Below are positions 29,746 through 39,028 of a stretch of DNA of 64,000 nt, one piece after another. Positions within the stretch are counted from its first letter, which is position 1. Each line of letters starts with the position of its first letter. The notes below the pieces were generated by a model. It made no database searches. It saw only the letters and a program-made list of their open reading frames with translations, and was not told the origin of the DNA. The stretch is from Desulfurivibrio dismutans (GTDB lineage: Bacteria > Desulfobacterota > Desulfobulbia > Desulfobulbales > Desulfurivibrionaceae), in the NCBI RefSeq assembly GCF_029210385.1, contig NZ_JARGDQ010000001.1, positions 310,001 to 374,000 of the forward strand. The letters run 5' to 3'. A program made the translations under genes and the position numbers.

Positions 29746-29764
29746 GCCGCCGGCTTAATTCAAG

Positions 29765-30235
29765 ATGGCCAAAGAGCTGGAAAGACCCTCCTGGGAAGAG
29801 TATTTCATGGCGATTACCGACCTGGTGGCCCAGCGGGCCACCTGTGTGCGGCGCAAGGTGGGGGCTATTCTGGTGCGTGATCGGCGGATTGTCGCCACCG
29901 GCTACAACGGAGCCCCCAGCGGCATTCGGCACTGCCTGGAAGTCGGTTGTCTGCGGGACGAGTTGGCTGTGCCCTCTGGGGAGCGGCATGAACTGTGCCG
30001 TGGCCTGCATGCCGAACAAAATGCCATCATCCAGGCCGCCTTGCACGGGGTCAGTCTTCAGAGCTCCATGCTGTTCTGCACCAACATGCCCTGTTCCATC
30101 TGCAGCAAGATGTTGATAAACGCCGGCATCACCAAAATTTATTACCGCGAAGGTTATGCCGATACCATGGCGGCGGAGATGCTGGCTGAGGCCGGAGTAC
30201 CCCTGCTTAAGCTTACCGGGTCAGGCAAGCCATGA
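29765..30235 (+). CDS. Deoxycytidylate (dCMP) deaminase family protein
   Basis: Zinc deaminase of 156 residues that produces dUMP for thymidylate synthesis. The active-site motifs are HAE at 82-84 ([10 protein letters not shown]) and PCSIC with Cys110 and Cys113; GYNGAPSG is the nucleotide-binding loop typical of dCMP deaminase/ComEB. It overlaps nrdR by 4 bp. Proximity to glyA (methylene-tetrahydrofolate) and nrdR (ribonucleotide reductase control) fits a deoxynucleotide role. Confidence 0.92.
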   Translation: MAKELERPSWEEYFMAITDLVAQRATCVRRKVGAILVRDRRIVATGYNGAPSGIRHCLEVGCLRDELAVPSGERHELCRGLHAEQNAIIQAALHGVSLQSSMLFCTNMPCSICSKMLINAGITKIYYREGYADTMAAEMLAEAGVPLLKLTGSGKP

Positions 30236-30699
30236 AATGCCCCTACTGTGGCCACCTGGAAAACCGGGTGGTGGATTCCCGGCTCAACAAGGACTTTACC
30301 ATTACCCGCCGGCGACGGATGTGCGAAGCTTGCCAGCGGCGTTTCACGACTTACGAGCGGCTGGAAGTCACCATGCCGATGCTGATCAAGAAAGATGGCC
30401 GGCGTGAGGCCTGGGATCGGCACAAGGTGGTGGATGGGATCAAAAAGGCCTGCGAAAAGCGGCCGGTGAGCATTGAGCAGATCGAGGAATTCGCCGACGA
30501 ACTGGAAAAGGAGTTGCAGGACCTGGGTGAGCGGGAAATTCCCGTCGGCCGGGTTGGGGAACGGGTGATGGACGGCCTGCGCCGCCTCGATGGGGTGGCC
30601 TATGTACGCTTTGCCTCCGTTTACCGCCAGTTCAAGGATCTTAACGAGTTCATGCACGAGTTGAAAAGCATGCTCACCACTCCGCCGGAGCAGGAATAA
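30232..30699 (+). CDS. nrdR: NrdR, ribonucleotide reductase repressor
   Basis: Zinc-ribbon/ATP-cone repressor that senses ATP/dATP and binds NrdR boxes before nrd operons. The 155 residues have Cys3, Cys6, Cys31 and Cys34 (CPYCG, then [12 protein letters not shown]) and an ATP-cone at about 49-139. It is in the common order with ribD downstream. Confidence 0.97.
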   Translation: MKCPYCGHLENRVVDSRLNKDFTITRRRRMCEACQRRFTTYERLEVTMPMLIKKDGRREAWDRHKVVDGIKKACEKRPVSIEQIEEFADELEKELQDLGEREIPVGRVGERVMDGLRRLDGVAYVRFASVYRQFKDLNEFMHELKSMLTTPPEQE

Positions 30700-30760
30700 C
30701 AACCGGAGTTGCCCGGTGGTATCCATGACCGTTTACTCCTGGTTGCTCCTTTGATCGCAT

Positions 30761-31888
30761 ATGGCCGTGGACTTGTCAACTGATCAGGCATATATGAAAA
30801 TGGCCCTGGGGCTGGCCCGCAGGGGCCTGGGCCGGACTTCGCCCAATCCCTGCGTGGGAGCGGTGGTGGTTAAGGGCGGCCAGGTGGTGGGTAAGGGCTG
30901 GCATCGGCGGGCCGGAGAACCCCATGCGGAAATCAATGCCCTGTCGGCGGCCGGTGAACTGGCCCGGGGGGGTACCATTTACGTGACCCTGGAGCCCTGT
31001 AACCACCATGGCCGCACTCCTCCCTGCAGCAAAGCCATCCTGGCCGCCGGCATCAGCCGGGTGGTTTACGGCATGGCCGATCCCAACCCGATGGCCGGCG
31101 GCGGTGGCGCCTGCCTGGCCGGCGGCGGTCTGGAAGTGGTGGCCGGGGTACTGGCTGATGATTGCCGGCGGCTTAATCTGTCTTTCAGTAAAAGAGTGAA
31201 CACCGGTCGTCCCTGGGTTTTACTTAAGGCCGCCGTCAGCCTGGATGGCCGGATTGCCACGGCGTCCGGTCGCAGCAAATGGATTACCGGCGAGCAGGCC
31301 CGTCACCTGGTGCATCGACTGCGTGATCGGAATGATGCCATTTTAGTGGGTTCCGGTACTGTGCTGGCCGATGATCCCTCCCTGACCACCCGGTTACCGG
31401 GAGGCGTCGGGCGAGATCCCCTGCGGGTTATTCTTGACCGCCACCTGACGACCCCGCCCGCCGCCAAAGTGGTGGCACATAATTCCCCGGCTGCCACCTG
31501 GATCTTCTGCGGCCCGGAGGCCGAGGCAGACAAGGAGCAGCGGCTGCAGCGACCGGGGGTGGAGATCCGCCGGGTGGGGTTGGAGGCCGACGGTACCTTG
31601 CGGTTGGGCGAGGTGCTGGATCAGTTGGGCCAGGCTGGAATCACCACGTTGCTGGTGGAAGGCGGCGGTCGGGTGCATGGGTCTTTTCTGCGGCTGGAAC
31701 TGGCCGATGAGGTGGCCTTTTTTATCGCGCCTTTACTGATCGGCGGTGATGGCATGGCCGTGGTAGGGGAACTGGGGCTGACCGATCTTGGTCGGGCGCC
31801 GCGGCTCCACGAAATTGAGCGCCGCCGCTGCGGGGAAGATTTCCTGATCCGCGGACTGTTGCGGCCGCTCACCGGGCAAGGGAGCTGA
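30761..31888 (+). CDS. ribD: RibD, bifunctional deaminase/reductase of riboflavin synthesis
   Basis: Carries out the second and third steps of riboflavin synthesis. The 375 residues comprise a cytidine-deaminase-like N-domain with HAE at 55-57 and zinc-site Cys80 and Cys89 (LEPCNHHGRTPPC), and an NADPH-dependent reductase C-domain (KAAVSLDGRIATASGRSKWI). The ATG at 30761 follows a weak ribosome-binding site. ribE starts 2 bp after the stop. Confidence 0.96.
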   Translation: MAVDLSTDQAYMKMALGLARRGLGRTSPNPCVGAVVVKGGQVVGKGWHRRAGEPHAEINALSAAGELARGGTIYVTLEPCNHHGRTPPCSKAILAAGISRVVYGMADPNPMAGGGGACLAGGGLEVVAGVLADDCRRLNLSFSKRVNTGRPWVLLKAAVSLDGRIATASGRSKWITGEQARHLVHRLRDRNDAILVGSGTVLADDPSLTTRLPGGVGRDPLRVILDRHLTTPPAAKVVAHNSPAATWIFCGPEAEADKEQRLQRPGVEIRRVGLEADGTLRLGEVLDQLGQAGITTLLVEGGGRVHGSFLRLELADEVAFFIAPLLIGGDGMAVVGELGLTDLGRAPRLHEIERRRCGEDFLIRGLLRPLTGQGS

Positions 31889-31890
31889 AG

Positions 31891-32559
31891 ATGTTTACCG
31901 GTATTATTCTGGGCAAAGGAAAGATCATCGCCAAAAGACCGGCCGGCGGCGGCATGATCTTTGAGCTTGAAACCGACTTCCCGCTGCCGGATCCGGTAGA
32001 AGGGGAGAGTATCGCGGTCAACGGGGTCTGTCTGACCGCCCGGGACATTCGCGGTCAGCGTTTTCTCGCCGATGTTTCTCCGGAAAGCCTGGCCCGGACC
32101 AACTTGGGCCGACTGGGGGTGGGAAACCTGGTCAATCTGGAGCGGGCCTTGCGACTCAGCGACCGGCTGGGGGGGCACATGGTCAGCGGCCATGTTGATG
32201 CCGTTACCAAGGTCCTGGCCCGCCGCCCGCTGGGCAATTTTACCCTCTTTGATTTTGCCGTGCCTCCAGGCCTGGGCAAGTACATCATCGGCAAAGGCTC
32301 GGTGGCTCTGGACGGCATCAGCCTCACCGTCAACCAGGTCGATGACGAACGTTTTTCGATTTCCATCATCCCCCACACCCTGGAAATTACCACCCTGGGT
32401 GCATTGGCGGTGGGCGACGGGGTTAATCTGGAGGTGGATATGATCGGTAAATATGTAGAAAAACTGCTTTCCCCCAATGATCCTCCCGGCTCCCCTCTGG
32501 ACGCCGGGAGTTCCGGCCTGGACCAGGCTTTTCTGGCCAAACACGGCTTTTTAAGGTAG
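31891..32559 (+). CDS. ribE: RibE, riboflavin synthase alpha chain
   Basis: Dismutates two lumazines to riboflavin. The 222 residues are two lumazine-binding domains in tandem: MFTGIILGKGKI opens the first, YIIGKGSVALDGISLTVNQV lies in the second, and GGHMVSGHVDAVTKV lies between them. The C-terminal tail after about residue 200 is extra and low in complexity. The 111 bp to ribBA show no FMN riboswitch pattern. Confidence 0.96.
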   Translation: MFTGIILGKGKIIAKRPAGGGMIFELETDFPLPDPVEGESIAVNGVCLTARDIRGQRFLADVSPESLARTNLGRLGVGNLVNLERALRLSDRLGGHMVSGHVDAVTKVLARRPLGNFTLFDFAVPPGLGKYIIGKGSVALDGISLTVNQVDDERFSISIIPHTLEITTLGALAVGDGVNLEVDMIGKYVEKLLSPNDPPGSPLDAGSSGLDQAFLAKHGFLR

Positions 32560-32670
32560 TATGGCCACTTGGTTTATTTATTGATAATCAGTTAGCCGTA
32601 AACATTCAGCGACGCCGGACCGTGGCTTGCCGGCCGCTGGTGGTTCACGGGCAAGGGAGAATTTGCAAAA

Positions 32671-33912
32671 ATGATCAGCCCCATAGAAGATGTCATTGAG
32701 GATATTAAAGCCGGTAAGATGATCATCCTGGTGGATGACGAAGACCGGGAAAACGAAGGCGATCTCTTCATGGCGGCGGAGATGGTCACCCCGGAGGCCA
32801 TCAACTTCATGGCCACCCACGGTCGGGGGCTGATCTGCCTGACCCTGACCCCCGAGCAGTTGGACCGGCTGCAGTTGCCCATGATGGTGCAGAACAACCG
32901 CTCGCCTTATGAAACTGCTTTCACCGTCAGCATCGAGGCGCGGACCGGGGTCACCACCGGCATCTCAGCCGCCGACCGGGCTCGCACCATTGAGGTGGCG
33001 GCCAACCCCGAAGCCAGGCCGGAGGATCTGGTCAGTCCGGGCCATATTTTCCCCCTGCGGGCCAAACCCGGCGGCGTACTGGTGCGCACCGGCCAGACCG
33101 AAGGCTCGGTGGACCTGGCCCGCCTGGCCGGATGCAACCCATCCGGGGTGATCTGCGAGATCATGAAAGACGACGGCACCATGGCCCGGATGCCGGATCT
33201 GCAAGAATTTGCCCGGCAGCACGACCTGAAGATCGCCACCATCGCCGATCTGGTTGCCTATCGAGTCCGCAAGGACAAGCTGGTTCACCGGGCCGCCGAG
33301 GTGGTGCTGCCCACCATGCATGGCGAGTTTCAGGCCATCGTCTACCAGAACGATGTGGACAACCTGGAACATGTGGCTCTGGTTAAGGGGAAAATCGATT
33401 CGGAACAGGATATCATGGTGCGGGTCCATTCCGCCTGCCTTACCGGCGATGTCTTTGCTTCCAAACGCTGCGACTGCGGCGGTCAACTGCATAACGCTTT
33501 GCGGATGATCGACCGTGAGGGTTCCGGGGTACTGCTGTACATGATGCAGGAAGGCCGCGGCATCGGGCTGGTCAACAAGCTCAAGGCCTACGCCCTGCAG
33601 GACCAGGGGATGGATACAGTGGAGGCCAACCTGGAACTGGGGTTCAAGCCCGATCTGCGGGATTATGGGATCGGCGCCCAGATTCTGCGTGACCTGGGGG
33701 TGCGCAAGATGCGGCTGCTGACCAACAACCCCAAGAAAATCATCGGCCTGGAGGGTTATGACCTGAAGGTGACCGATCGGCTGCCCATTGAAATGGAGGC
33801 CGAGCCTGAAAACGTGCAGTATCTCAAAACCAAAAAGGACAAAATGGGCCATATGCTGGAGCGGTTGGCTTACAGTAAGGCGCTTAATCAGTTGTCCAGA
33901 AATGAACCATAA
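32671..33912 (+). CDS. ribBA: RibBA, DHBP synthase/GTP cyclohydrolase II
   Basis: Bifunctional first-step enzyme of riboflavin synthesis. The N-terminal RibB domain (1-200) has the acidic loop [10 protein letters not shown] at 22-31 and Glu163 in ICEIMKDDG. At the GHTEA position, where E. coli RibB has a metal-binding His, this protein has Gln142 ([12 protein letters not shown]). The C-terminal GTP cyclohydrolase II domain has zinc-site Cys256, Cys267 and Cys269. I recall GQTEG in related RibBA proteins, so it may be a lineage variant rather than a defect. It lies between ribE and ribH. Confidence 0.95.
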   Translation: MISPIEDVIEDIKAGKMIILVDDEDRENEGDLFMAAEMVTPEAINFMATHGRGLICLTLTPEQLDRLQLPMMVQNNRSPYETAFTVSIEARTGVTTGISAADRARTIEVAANPEARPEDLVSPGHIFPLRAKPGGVLVRTGQTEGSVDLARLAGCNPSGVICEIMKDDGTMARMPDLQEFARQHDLKIATIADLVAYRVRKDKLVHRAAEVVLPTMHGEFQAIVYQNDVDNLEHVALVKGKIDSEQDIMVRVHSACLTGDVFASKRCDCGGQLHNALRMIDREGSGVLLYMMQEGRGIGLVNKLKAYALQDQGMDTVEANLELGFKPDLRDYGIGAQILRDLGVRKMRLLTNNPKKIIGLEGYDLKVTDRLPIEMEAEPENVQYLKTKKDKMGHMLERLAYSKALNQLSRNEP

Positions 33913-33994
33913 GCGTTCCGTGGGGCTGTTGTCCCGATTGTTCCAATGATTTGCCAATCTGCATAATGAACCTGTAAACGGGGAGATGGGAGTG

Positions 33995-34462
33995 ATGGTT
34001 AAATATATTGACGGTAGTTTGCGGGCCGAGGGCAAGAAATTCGGGATTATTGTTTCCCGTTTCAACTCTTTTATCGCCGAGCGGCTGTTGGAAGGGGCCC
34101 TTGATACCCTGACCCGTTCCGGCGCCGCTGCCGATGATATTGAAGTGGCACGGGTGCCGGGGGCTTACGAGATCCCCATGGTGGCCGGAAAAATGGCGAA
34201 AAACGGCCGTTATGACGCGGTGATCTGCCTGGGAGTGATTATCCGCGGCGCCACCCCGCACTTTGATTTCGTGGCCAATGAGGCGGCCAAAGGGATTGCC
34301 CAAGTGGGGATGGAGACCGGTTTACCGGTGATTTTCGGCGTGTTGACCACCGACACCATCGAGCAGGCCATTGAACGGGCCGGCTCCAAGGCCGGCAACA
34401 AGGGCTCGGAGTGCGCCGCGGCGGCAGTGGAAATGGTCGACCTGCTTCAGCAGTTGGCCTGA
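33995..34462 (+). CDS. ribH: RibH, lumazine synthase
   Basis: Condenses the RibD and RibBA products to lumazine in an icosahedral or pentameric shell. The 155 residues show [19 protein letters not shown], the VPGAYEIP active-site loop and [19 protein letters not shown] with its catalytic His. I prefer ATG at 33995, with GGGGAG 9 bp upstream, over ATG at 33986, which directly abuts the same ribosome-binding site. nusB follows after 6 bp. Confidence 0.95.
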   Translation: MVKYIDGSLRAEGKKFGIIVSRFNSFIAERLLEGALDTLTRSGAAADDIEVARVPGAYEIPMVAGKMAKNGRYDAVICLGVIIRGATPHFDFVANEAAKGIAQVGMETGLPVIFGVLTTDTIEQAIERAGSKAGNKGSECAAAAVEMVDLLQQLA

Positions 34463-34468
34463 GCACCC

Positions 34469-34876
34469 ATGGGTGCACGGCGCAAATCACGTGAACTGGC
34501 TTTGCAGGCCCTCTACCAGGCGGATATGAGTTCGCTCTCCGCCCTTGACACCCTGCCGATGTTGTGTGAAAATTTCGAGGTCAGCCGTAAGGCTTTGCCT
34601 TACGGTCGGGAACTGGTGGACGGGGTGGTGGGCAACCAGGCGGCCATCGACCGGGTGATTGAGGCGGGTTCCGCCCACTGGCGGGTTTCCCGGATGTCGT
34701 GCATCGACCGCAACATTATCCGGATCGCCGTTTATGAGTTCAATATCAGGGAAGACGTGCCGGCTGGAGTGGCGATCAACGAGGCCATTGAATTGGCCAA
34801 GCGTTTCGGCGCCGAAGATTCGCCGGCCTTTATCAACGGAGTGCTGGACGCCATTCGTAAAACCCTGAACCGTTAA
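34469..34876 (+). CDS. nusB: NusB transcription antitermination factor
   Basis: Binds boxA RNA with S10 in rRNA antitermination complexes. The 135 residues contain the family opening MGARRKSRELALQALYQAD and the C-terminal RFGAEDSPAFINGVLDAI. The ribH-nusB order is widespread. It ends 57 bp before the ftsK start chosen here. Confidence 0.96.
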   Translation: MGARRKSRELALQALYQADMSSLSALDTLPMLCENFEVSRKALPYGRELVDGVVGNQAAIDRVIEAGSAHWRVSRMSCIDRNIIRIAVYEFNIREDVPAGVAINEAIELAKRFGAEDSPAFINGVLDAIRKTLNR

Positions 34877-34933
34877 GGCCGGCGGTTGCGGGTCGTTTTG
34901 GGGGTGTTTTTCCAGCGGGATCGGTTTGACTTT

Positions 34934-37225
34934 ATGGCATCCAGCAACGGACAAGCTCCCGGGCTGGGGCGGGAAATCGCTTCGGTGGCCGGTATTTTTC
35001 TGGCCCTTTTTCTTTTCATCTGCTTTGGCAGTTATTCGCTGCCCACCTCGGTCGGCGGCGCCGAGTTGCTGCGCTCCGGCGGTGAGGTGGCCGTGCCACT
35101 TGGCGAAACGGCTGCCATCAACTGGGGCGGGGTGGTGGGCCAGGTCATCGCCGGGCTGGTGATGAATTTCCTGGGCATCAGCGCCTTTTTGCTGCCGCTG
35201 CTGATCCTGGCCGTTGCCCTGCAGTCCTTTTCCCCCGTTTTTTCCCTTCGTCGTCTCCCCGTGGTGCTGCTGGGGGCCAGCGGTCTGTTGCTGGCCGGCA
35301 GTTCACTGGCCGGGCTCGGGGGCGGTAATGCCCTGCACCTGTTCGGCAATCTTTATCCCCAGGCCGGCTATTTGGGCGGCCTGTTGGCCGACCTGGGTCA
35401 GCGGATCCTGGGCGGTCCCGGTTCGCTGCTTTTCTTTCTGGCCCTTTTTGTGGTTTCCCTGATGCTTACCCTGGAGTTTTCCCCCTATCTGTTTGTCCGC
35501 CGGGTCGTTTCCGGCGGCCGGGCGGTGGTGGTGCGCCTTTGGGGGTCCAGTGACTCGCTGCGGGGGTGGCTTGGGGTGTTGGTCCGCCGGCGGGCCGGGA
35601 GGCCGGGAGTTCGAGCCGGCCAACCGGGCAAAAGGGGCGAAGAGCGCCGGCAGGAGAGTCCTGCCGAAAGTAAGACGGAATTACCGTCGTTTAATTTGTT
35701 TGAGCCAGAGCCTTTCACGCTGGAGCTGCCCCCGCCGGGGAACAGTGCTGAACCCCAAGACGGCTCGAAGAATGAGGCGTGGGATCTTGACAGGGATTTC
35801 CAGCTGCTCCCCCCTGATACCCCCAATGAGTATCGCCTGCCGACCCTAGACCTGCTGGATCGGCCAGCCAGCCGCGAACTTAACCTGGATAAGGAGTATT
35901 ATTTCGAGGTCAGCCGTCAACTGGAAGAAAAGCTGGCCGACTTCAACGTGGTTGGCAAAGTGGTGGGTATCTCGCCGGGCCCGGTGATTACCACTTACGA
36001 GTTCGCTCCGGCTCCGGGGGTCAAGATTAACCGTATCGTCTCTCTGGCCGAAGACCTGGCCCTGGGGTTGAGAGTGGAAAGCGTGCGGATCGCCGGTTCC
36101 CTGCCCGGCAAGGGTGCGATCGGGATTGAAATTCCCAATCCCGAGCGCCAGACCGTGCCCATTCGCGATATTTTCGCCCATGAGAGCTTTCAGAAAGCCT
36201 CTTCCCGACTGACCATCGGCCTGGGGATGGATGTGGTGGGCAATCCGGTGGTGGCGGACCTGGCCAAGATGCCGCATCTGCTCATTGCCGGGGCAACCGG
36301 TTCCGGCAAGAGTGTGGCGGTCAACACCATCATCTGCAGCATTCTCTATAATGCCACCCCCGATCAGGTACGTCTGCTGCTGGTGGATCCCAAACGGATC
36401 GAGCTTTCCGGTTATGAGGCGATTCCCCACCTGCTGCATCCGGTGGTGGTGGACCCCAAACTGGCCAGCCGGGCTCTGCAGTGGGCGGTGCGGGAGATGG
36501 AGCGGCGCTATCAGCTGATGGAAGAGGCCCGGGTCAAGAGCCTGGCGGGCTACAACCAGGAGGCCGAAGAAAAGCTGCCCTTGATCGTGATCATCATCGA
36601 CGAGCTGGCCGACCTGATGATGGTCTCCTCCCGAGAGGTGGAAGACGCCGTGGCTCGTCTGGCCCAGATGGCCCGGGCCGCCGGCATGCACCTGATTCTT
36701 GCCACCCAGCGCCCCTCGGTGGATGTGCTCACCGGCCTGATCAAGGCCAACTTCCCCACCAGGATGTCGTTCAAGGTGTCGTCCAAGATTGATTCCCGTA
36801 CCATTTTGGACGGCAGCGGGGCGGAACATCTGCTGGGGGCCGGTGATATGCTATTTTTGCCGCCGGGGGCCGCCAAACTGCAGCGGATTCACGGGGCCTA
36901 CATCTCCGAGCAGGAGAGCCAGCGGATTGTTGCTTTCCTCAAAGCGCAGGGGGCGGCGGAATATGACCCCTCGGTGCTGGAGATCGCCGAAGAGCCGGAG
37001 GAGGGCAACGGCGACGGGGAAGACGGCACCATGGATGAACATTATGACCGGGCGGTGGCCCTGGTCACCGAAACCGGCCAGGCATCAATCTCCATGGTTC
37101 AGCGCCGCCTGCGGGTGGGGTACAACCGGGCCGCCCGGATGATCGAAACCATGGAGAAGGAAGGAATCATCGGCCCGGCCGACGGCGCCAAGCCCCGGGA
37201 GGTGCTGGTGCGGAAAAGCTATTGA
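34934..37225 (+). CDS. ftsK: FtsK/SpoIIIE DNA translocase
   Basis: Septum-anchored hexameric motor that pumps chromosomal DNA and activates XerCD at dif. The 763 residues have four N-terminal membrane segments within about 15-180, a short Pro/Glu-rich linker (roughly 215-300, far shorter than in E. coli), an alpha domain, the RecA-like motor with Walker A GATGSGKS at 453-460 and Walker B LIVIIIDELADLMM, and a C-terminal gamma winged helix (SISMVQRRLRVGYNRAARMI) that reads KOPS sites. I start at ATG 34934; a TTG at 34886 would add 16 residues. A short linker suggests SpoIIIE-like architecture. Confidence 0.96.
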   Translation: MASSNGQAPGLGREIASVAGIFLALFLFICFGSYSLPTSVGGAELLRSGGEVAVPLGETAAINWGGVVGQVIAGLVMNFLGISAFLLPLLILAVALQSFSPVFSLRRLPVVLLGASGLLLAGSSLAGLGGGNALHLFGNLYPQAGYLGGLLADLGQRILGGPGSLLFFLALFVVSLMLTLEFSPYLFVRRVVSGGRAVVVRLWGSSDSLRGWLGVLVRRRAGRPGVRAGQPGKRGEERRQESPAESKTELPSFNLFEPEPFTLELPPPGNSAEPQDGSKNEAWDLDRDFQLLPPDTPNEYRLPTLDLLDRPASRELNLDKEYYFEVSRQLEEKLADFNVVGKVVGISPGPVITTYEFAPAPGVKINRIVSLAEDLALGLRVESVRIAGSLPGKGAIGIEIPNPERQTVPIRDIFAHESFQKASSRLTIGLGMDVVGNPVVADLAKMPHLLIAGATGSGKSVAVNTIICSILYNATPDQVRLLLVDPKRIELSGYEAIPHLLHPVVVDPKLASRALQWAVREMERRYQLMEEARVKSLAGYNQEAEEKLPLIVIIIDELADLMMVSSREVEDAVARLAQMARAAGMHLILATQRPSVDVLTGLIKANFPTRMSFKVSSKIDSRTILDGSGAEHLLGAGDMLFLPPGAAKLQRIHGAYISEQESQRIVAFLKAQGAAEYDPSVLEIAEEPEEGNGDGEDGTMDEHYDRAVALVTETGQASISMVQRRLRVGYNRAARMIETMEKEGIIGPADGAKPREVLVRKSY

Positions 37226-37379
37226 GCCTTGAGTGCTTGTCTTTCGCCCCTTATCAACCGTCGGTGGCGGTATGACGCCTTCTTTAAGGACGGGGCTTGT
37301 CAATGCCGATACGATGATTAGAGTACTGAGTCGCATGTGGCGACAATTTTTCCCGATCCTGACCCGCGAGGTTTAAGAT

Positions 37380-37571
37380 ATGCATAAAATAACCAGCAGT
37401 ACCATTGATCTCTCCAAGGTGCGGGCGGTGGTTTACCATTTGCCCGACGGCGACAGTTTTGCCATCCCCATTGAAAACTTCGAACAATTTTTTGAGCTTG
37501 GTGTGGGTAAGGTCTGCGACACCTCGGAGGTGGACGGTTTTGTTCATTTCTTTCCCCGAGGCAACGCCTGA
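37380..37571 (+). CDS. Small conserved-looking protein, function unknown
   Basis: 63 residues (MHKITSSTIDLSKVRAVVYH..., ending FVHFFPRGNA), acidic and soluble, with no signal or metal motif. I do not recognise a family. It has an ATG, a weak GAGG upstream and balanced composition, and is flanked by ftsK (154 bp) and palindromic copy C. A minus-strand open frame across the same bases looks like a shadow. Confidence 0.5.
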   Translation: MHKITSSTIDLSKVRAVVYHLPDGDSFAIPIENFEQFFELGVGKVCDTSEVDGFVHFFPRGNA

Positions 37572-37576
37572 TTCGT

Positions 37577-37683
37577 GGTAATCGTTCAGCAGCACCCATC
37601 TTCGGGCGATCAGCCGGGTCTACGTAAGCGAGGTACGTGGCGCCAGGATGCTTGCCCGAATCTACGTCACTGCTGAACGATTG
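37577..37683. repeat. Dispersed palindromic repeat, copy C
   Basis: About 107 bp, with arms GGTAATCGTTCAGCAG (37577-37592) and TGCTGAACGATT (37671-37682). The interior CATCTTCGGGCGATCAGCCG is the reverse complement of the matching part of copy A. It lies between the 63-residue gene and the PHP gene. Confidence 0.9.
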
Positions 37684-37725
37684 CGGCCCGTTATATCGAC
37701 TGATTACCGGGCCAGGTGAACGGTT

Positions 37726-38508
37726 ATGATTAGTGTAATGCCCACGCTTGATTTGACCACCGACGGCCATGTCCATACTTCTCTTTGTCTGCACGCTGCC
37801 GGGAATATGGAGGAGTACGTGGAGGCGGCGCTGGCCAAGGGGTTGCGGCGGCTGGTTTTTCTGGAGCATTTCGAGGCTGGGATTAACTCGCCCCGTCGGA
37901 CCTGGCTGACGCCCGATGATTTCGAGATCTATCGCCGGGAAGGGGCGCGTTTGCAGCAGCGTTACGCCGGCCGAATTGAAATCGGCCTGGGGGTGGAGGT
38001 TGGTTACAACCCCCGGGAGGTCGAGGCCACCTTGGTCTTTCTGCGGGATCACGCCTGGGACCGGGTGGGGATTTCCTGCCACTTTCTGGAGATCGCCGGC
38101 CGTCATTACAATCTGCTGAGCCGCAATGAACAGACCCTGGCGGCTTTCAGCACCTACGGGGTGGACCGGGCCCTGGCCGAATATTTTGCCCTGCTGGCCC
38201 AAGCGGTGGAGCAACTGCCGGGCACGGTGCTTTGTCATCTGGACGCGGCACTACGCCATCATCCGGAGATTGCTCCGGCCCTGGCCGCACAAACTCAATC
38301 TCCGGTGCTGGAGCGCATCTTCAAGCTTCTAGCGGCCAAAAAGATGGCTTTGGAAATCAACACCTCAGGCTTTGCCCACCACCGCCGTCAGGCCTATCCC
38401 GCCCCCGCCCTGCTGGCCCGGGCCGCCGCCCACCATCTCCCCTTGGCGATCGGCTCCGATGCCCACGCCCCGGCGGAGGTCGGCCGTTATTTCAACTTTA
38501 TGCAGTAG
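37726..38508 (+). CDS. PHP-domain phosphoesterase (histidinol-phosphatase-like)
   Basis: 260-residue TIM-barrel metallohydrolase of the PHP family. Metal-binding motifs are present in order: DGHVHT at 13-18, EHFE near 45-48, the GVEVGY segment near 89, CHLDAA, and SDAH near the C-terminus. This resembles HisK-type histidinol-phosphate phosphatase, but no his genes are nearby, so the substrate is open. ATG at 37738 is an alternative start. It converges on and overlaps by 11 bp the minus-strand gene that follows. Confidence 0.85.
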   Translation: MISVMPTLDLTTDGHVHTSLCLHAAGNMEEYVEAALAKGLRRLVFLEHFEAGINSPRRTWLTPDDFEIYRREGARLQQRYAGRIEIGLGVEVGYNPREVEATLVFLRDHAWDRVGISCHFLEIAGRHYNLLSRNEQTLAAFSTYGVDRALAEYFALLAQAVEQLPGTVLCHLDAALRHHPEIAPALAAQTQSPVLERIFKLLAAKKMALEINTSGFAHHRRQAYPAPALLARAAAHHLPLAIGSDAHAPAEVGRYFNFMQ

Positions 38509-38902
38509 AAAGTTTGATGATCAGGGGCATCATGTGCAAAGACTTGGAGGCCTGCCGGGTGGCGCCCAGGCGCCATTCCTGGCAGTTCGCCCGGTCCCCC
38601 AGCAGTTTGTCGATTTCGGCCACCAGGCCGTTGAGATTGATTATGGGATGCCGGGAAAAAACTTCCGGCAGGCCGTAGGTAAGGTTGCAGGCCAGGCATT
38701 TGCCGGGCCGCTCGTGGAGTTCCAAGGTCAGTTGCAGGGTTTGTTCTTTGGGGTTGTACTGTGGATGACCCAACTTGATGTCATAGGAGCCTTCGGCGGC
38801 ATCGCCCAGCAGAGCTTCGAAAAATTCATCGGCTCGGCCCGGGGGCAGCAGTTCGGTCAGTTTTTCCTCGGTGAACAGTTGCTGGATGTCGTTCTGGTCC
38901 AT
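38498..38902 (-). CDS. Conserved hypothetical protein, possible metal site
   Basis: 134 residues, acidic N-terminal half (DQNDIQQLFTEEKLTELLPP, then RADEFFEALLGDA), a central CLAC pair in KCLACNLTYGLP, and a third Cys in NCQEWR. I cannot assign a named family or function. The frame is open throughout with a plausible ATG at 38902. It is divergent from the helicase gene, sharing a 126-bp intergenic region that holds an 8-bp inverted repeat (AAAATGCA...TGCATTTT, 38959-38978). Confidence 0.7.
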   Translation of the reverse strand: MDQNDIQQLFTEEKLTELLPPGRADEFFEALLGDAAEGSYDIKLGHPQYNPKEQTLQLTLELHERPGKCLACNLTYGLPEVFSRHPIINLNGLVAEIDKLLGDRANCQEWRLGATRQASKSLHMMPLIIKLSTA

Positions 38903-39028
38903 GATGGTTGCTCCGCGCGCTCTTGGTTAATCTGGTTGTGGGCAGGAAGCACCCCGATAAAATGCACCGCTGCATTTTAGCAGCGCGACGCAGAAGTTCA
39001 ACTTTTTTCTCCGCCCGGCCGGGCTTCT

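Noticed and set aside
32560-32670. FMN riboswitch before ribBA
   Set aside because: The conserved RFN box elements are not visible, and the gap is too short for the full aptamer and switch.
37284-37595. 103-codon minus-strand open frame
   Set aside because: It spans the 63-residue plus-strand gene and part of palindrome C, and its end depends on repeat sequence; less credible than the plus-strand gene.
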